From the NCBI GenBank assembly GCA_015486905.1, contig WFQV01000418.1, forward strand, positions 1 to 8,994: DNA of 8,994 nucleotides, in the 5' to 3' direction. The notes beneath the pieces are model-generated. The model ran no database searches. It worked only from the letters and a program-made list of their open reading frames with translations, and was not told the origin of the DNA. The position numbers and the translations under genes are program-made. This DNA comes from Melioribacteraceae bacterium (GTDB lineage: Bacteria > Bacteroidota > Ignavibacteria > Ignavibacteriales > Melioribacteraceae). Positions 6,781-8,994 of the stretch are shown here, in pieces (the first letter of the stretch is position 1; every line of letters starts with the position of its first letter).

Positions 6781-8994
6781 ATGGAGAGAACATTCGAACT
6801 TTTAAGGGAACAATTAAATAAAAAAATCTTAGTCCTCGACGGTGCAATGGGAACGATGATTCAGCACTACATGTTAACGGAGGAAGATTACAGAGGTAAA
6901 GAATTTAAGAATTTCAAATACCAATTGAAGGGAAACAACGACATTCTTTCACTTACTCAGCCGGAAATAATTCAAAACATCCACAGGCAATATTTGGAAG
7001 CGGGTGCCGATTTGATTGAAACTAACACTTTTAACGGTACATTTATTTCCCAAGCTGATTACCACACTGAGGATTTGGTTTACAGAATAAATTACGAATC
7101 GGCAAGGCTGGCGAAAGAAGCGGCAATTGAATTTACAAAACTCACGCCCGAGAAGCCCCGCTTTGTTGCCGGTTCAATGGGCCCGACAAATAAAACGCTC
7201 TCAATGTCGCCGAAGGTTAACGACCCGAGTTACCGGGATGTGGATTTCGACACGGTTGCAAAGGCTTACCGTGAACAGGCAAAAGGTTTGATTGACGGCG
7301 GAGCGGACGTCCTTTTAATTGAAACCATTTTCGACACGCTCAACGCAAAAGCCGCCCTTTTTGCAATTCAAGAGCTTTCCGAAGAGCTTGGCGTTAAAGT
7401 TCCGATAATGATTTCCGGCACTATTGTGGATTTATCCGGCAGAACGCTTTCGGGGCAAACCACCGAGGCGTTTTGGTACTCCGTGAGGCACACGGAAAAT
7501 TTGCTCAGCGTAGGTTTGAACTGTTCTTTAGGTCCCAAACAAATGAGACCGTTCATTAAAGAACTTTCGTCCATTGCGGATTGTTACGTGAGCCTTTACC
7601 CGAACGCCGGACTGCCCAATGAATTCGGTGATTACGACGAATCTCCGATGTCAATGGAAAAAGTTTTACACGATTACGCCGAGAGCGGATTCCTAAATAT
7701 TGTAGGAGGCTGCTGCGGAACAACACCCGAACACATTAAAGTTTTTGCCGAGATGGCGGCTCAATTCGAACCGCGTAAAATCCCCAAAGTTGAACCTTAC
7801 CTCCGGCTAAGCGGTTTGGAACCTTTGGTCCTAAGGCCCGATTCGAATTTCATTAATATCGGCGAGCGCACAAACGTTGCCGGTTCCAAAAAATTCGCAC
7901 GTTTAATTAAATCCGAGAACTACGAGGAAGCTCTTTCGGTTGCAAGGGAACAGGTAGAAAACGGTGCACAAATAATCGACGTAAATATGGATGAAGCAAT
8001 GATTGACAGCGAAGCGTCGATGGTGAAATTCTTACGTCTTGTTTCCACCGAGCCGGAAATTGCCAAAGTGCCCGTTATGATTGACTCTTCCAAATGGTCT
8101 GTGATTGAAGCCGGATTAAAAAACATTCAAGGTAAGGGAATTGTTAATTCAATAAGTTTGAAGGAAGGCGAGGAAGAATTTGTTCGAAGAGCAAAAAAAG
8201 TTAAGCGTTACGGCGCTGCCGCCCTTGTAATGGCTTTCGACGAAGAAGGGCAGGCGGACACTTACGAAAGGAAAATTTCGATATGCAAAAGAGCTTACGA
8301 AATTCTAATCGAAAAGGTCGGTTTCCCTCCGCAGGACGTTATTCTCGACCCTAACATTTTTGCTGTGGGCACCGGAATAGAAGCTCACAACAATTACGCA
8401 GTGGATTACATCCGTGCGGTCAAATGGATTAAGAAAAATCTACCGCTTGCAAAGGTCTCGGGCGGAGTGAGCAATCTTTCATTTGCCTTCAGGGGACACA
8501 ATACAATCCGCGAGGCAATGCACTCGGCTTTCCTTTACCATGCAATAGAGGCAGGGATGGATATGGGCATTGTGAATCCGGGACAGCTTACCGTTTACGA
8601 TGAAATACCGAAGGACTTGCTCGAAAGAGTGGAGGACATAATTCTAAACCGCAGAGCAGATGCTACGGAACGGTTGGTTGAGTTCGCTGAAAAGATAAAA
8701 GATGAGAAAGGCAAAACGGAAAAAATAGACGAATGGCGGACAAAACCGGTTGAAGAACGACTGAAACATGCATTGGTTAAAGGAGTAATCAAACTCATTG
8801 AGGAAGATGTTGAAGAAGCTCGTCTGAAAGTAAAAGATTCTCTCGCGGTAATCGAAGGACCTTTAATGGACGGAATGAATTTGGTAGGCGACCTTTTCGG
8901 CGCCGGAAAGATGTTCTTACCGCAAGTGGTTAAAAGTGCACGTGTAATGAAAAAAGCTGTTTCGTATTTAATTCCTTACATCGAAGAGGAAAAA
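6781..8994 (+). CDS. metH: Cobalamin-dependent methionine synthase, N-terminal 738 residues (runs off the right edge)
   Basis: MetH transfers the methyl group of 5-methyltetrahydrofolate to homocysteine through cobalamin, giving methionine. The homocysteine domain fills about 1-325: LDGAMGTMIQ (19-28), TNTFNGT (81-87) and the zinc ligands C248, C311 and C312 (in GLNCSLGP and GGCCGTTPEH). The folate domain is about 355-610, with NIGERTN (359-365), DVNMDEAMID (400-409), MIDSSKW (433-439), DPN (523-525) and SGGVSNLSF (560-568). The helical cap of the cobalamin module starts near 655 and includes PLMDGMNLVGDLFG (694-707) and MFLPQVVKSARVMK (711-724). The window ends before the cobalamin-binding DxHxxG motif and any reactivation domain, so their presence cannot be judged. 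The E. coli protein has 1227 residues. An in-frame TGA at 6772-6774 makes the ATG at 6781 the first possible start. Confidence 0.97.
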   Translation, partial: MERTFELLREQLNKKILVLDGAMGTMIQHYMLTEEDYRGKEFKNFKYQLKGNNDILSLTQPEIIQNIHRQYLEAGADLIETNTFNGTFISQADYHTEDLVYRINYESARLAKEAAIEFTKLTPEKPRFVAGSMGPTNKTLSMSPKVNDPSYRDVDFDTVAKAYREQAKGLIDGGADVLLIETIFDTLNAKAALFAIQELSEELGVKVPIMISGTIVDLSGRTLSGQTTEAFWYSVRHTENLLSVGLNCSLGPKQMRPFIKELSSIADCYVSLYPNAGLPNEFGDYDESPMSMEKVLHDYAESGFLNIVGGCCGTTPEHIKVFAEMAAQFEPRKIPKVEPYLRLSGLEPLVLRPDSNFINIGERTNVAGSKKFARLIKSENYEEALSVAREQVENGAQIIDVNMDEAMIDSEASMVKFLRLVSTEPEIAKVPVMIDSSKWSVIEAGLKNIQGKGIVNSISLKEGEEEFVRRAKKVKRYGAAALVMAFDEEGQADTYERKISICKRAYEILIEKVGFPPQDVILDPNIFAVGTGIEAHNNYAVDYIRAVKWIKKNLPLAKVSGGVSNLSFAFRGHNTIREAMHSAFLYHAIEAGMDMGIVNPGQLTVYDEIPKDLLERVEDIILNRRADATERLVEFAEKIKDEKGKTEKIDEWRTKPVEERLKHALVKGVIKLIEEDVEEARLKVKDSLAVIEGPLMDGMNLVGDLFGAGKMFLPQVVKSARVMKKAVSYLIPYIEEEK

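Noticed and set aside
7368..7574. Minus-strand open frames of about 68 codons inside metH (also 7920-8126 and 8595-8798)
   Set aside because: They lie opposite conserved homocysteine, folate and cap-domain sequence and have no independent support.

Overview
The window reads as chromosomal DNA from a moderately AT-rich Gram-negative bacterium, most likely of the Bacteroidota/Chlorobiota/Ignavibacteria (FCB) group. Three things suggest this: a BatA-type aerotolerance-family membrane protein, an ADP-heptose epimerase implying lipopolysaccharide, and a candidate promoter of the FCB type (TTTG, 20-nt gap, TAATTTTG). The lineage is inferred from gene types and signal style, not from a database match.

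Layout. Positions 1-6699 are packed with five genes, all on the minus strand and read from right to left: hldD (ADP-heptose 6-epimerase), a MutT/MTH1-like Nudix hydrolase, a fused iron-sulfur/molybdopterin hydroxylase of the xanthine dehydrogenase family, a BatA-like membrane protein with a von Willebrand A-like domain, and hflX, which runs off the left edge. Gaps are 11, 38 and 46 bases, and the last pair overlaps by 4 bases (ATGA), so a single transcription unit is plausible. An 81-base divergent intergenic region (6700-6780) separates this cluster from metH on the plus strand, which runs off the right edge after 738 codons.

How the genes relate. They do not form one pathway. HldD makes a lipopolysaccharide core sugar nucleotide. 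The Nudix enzyme probably removes oxidised purine nucleotides. The molybdenum enzyme keeps the purine-positioning Glu and Arg of xanthine dehydrogenase, so a purine substrate is more likely than an aldehyde. HflX is a ribosome-associated GTPase. MetH makes methionine from homocysteine with cobalamin. A loose purine-handling link between the Nudix and molybdenum genes is possible but unproven.

No mobile element, tRNA, rRNA, CRISPR array or riboswitch was seen, and no stretch over 100 bases lacks a gene. I see no convincing sign of an undescribed system. The most interesting points are a perfect 11-bp inverted repeat overlapping the promoter in the divergent region, the FAD-less fused molybdenum hydroxylase, and the altered metal-site motif of the BatA-like protein.
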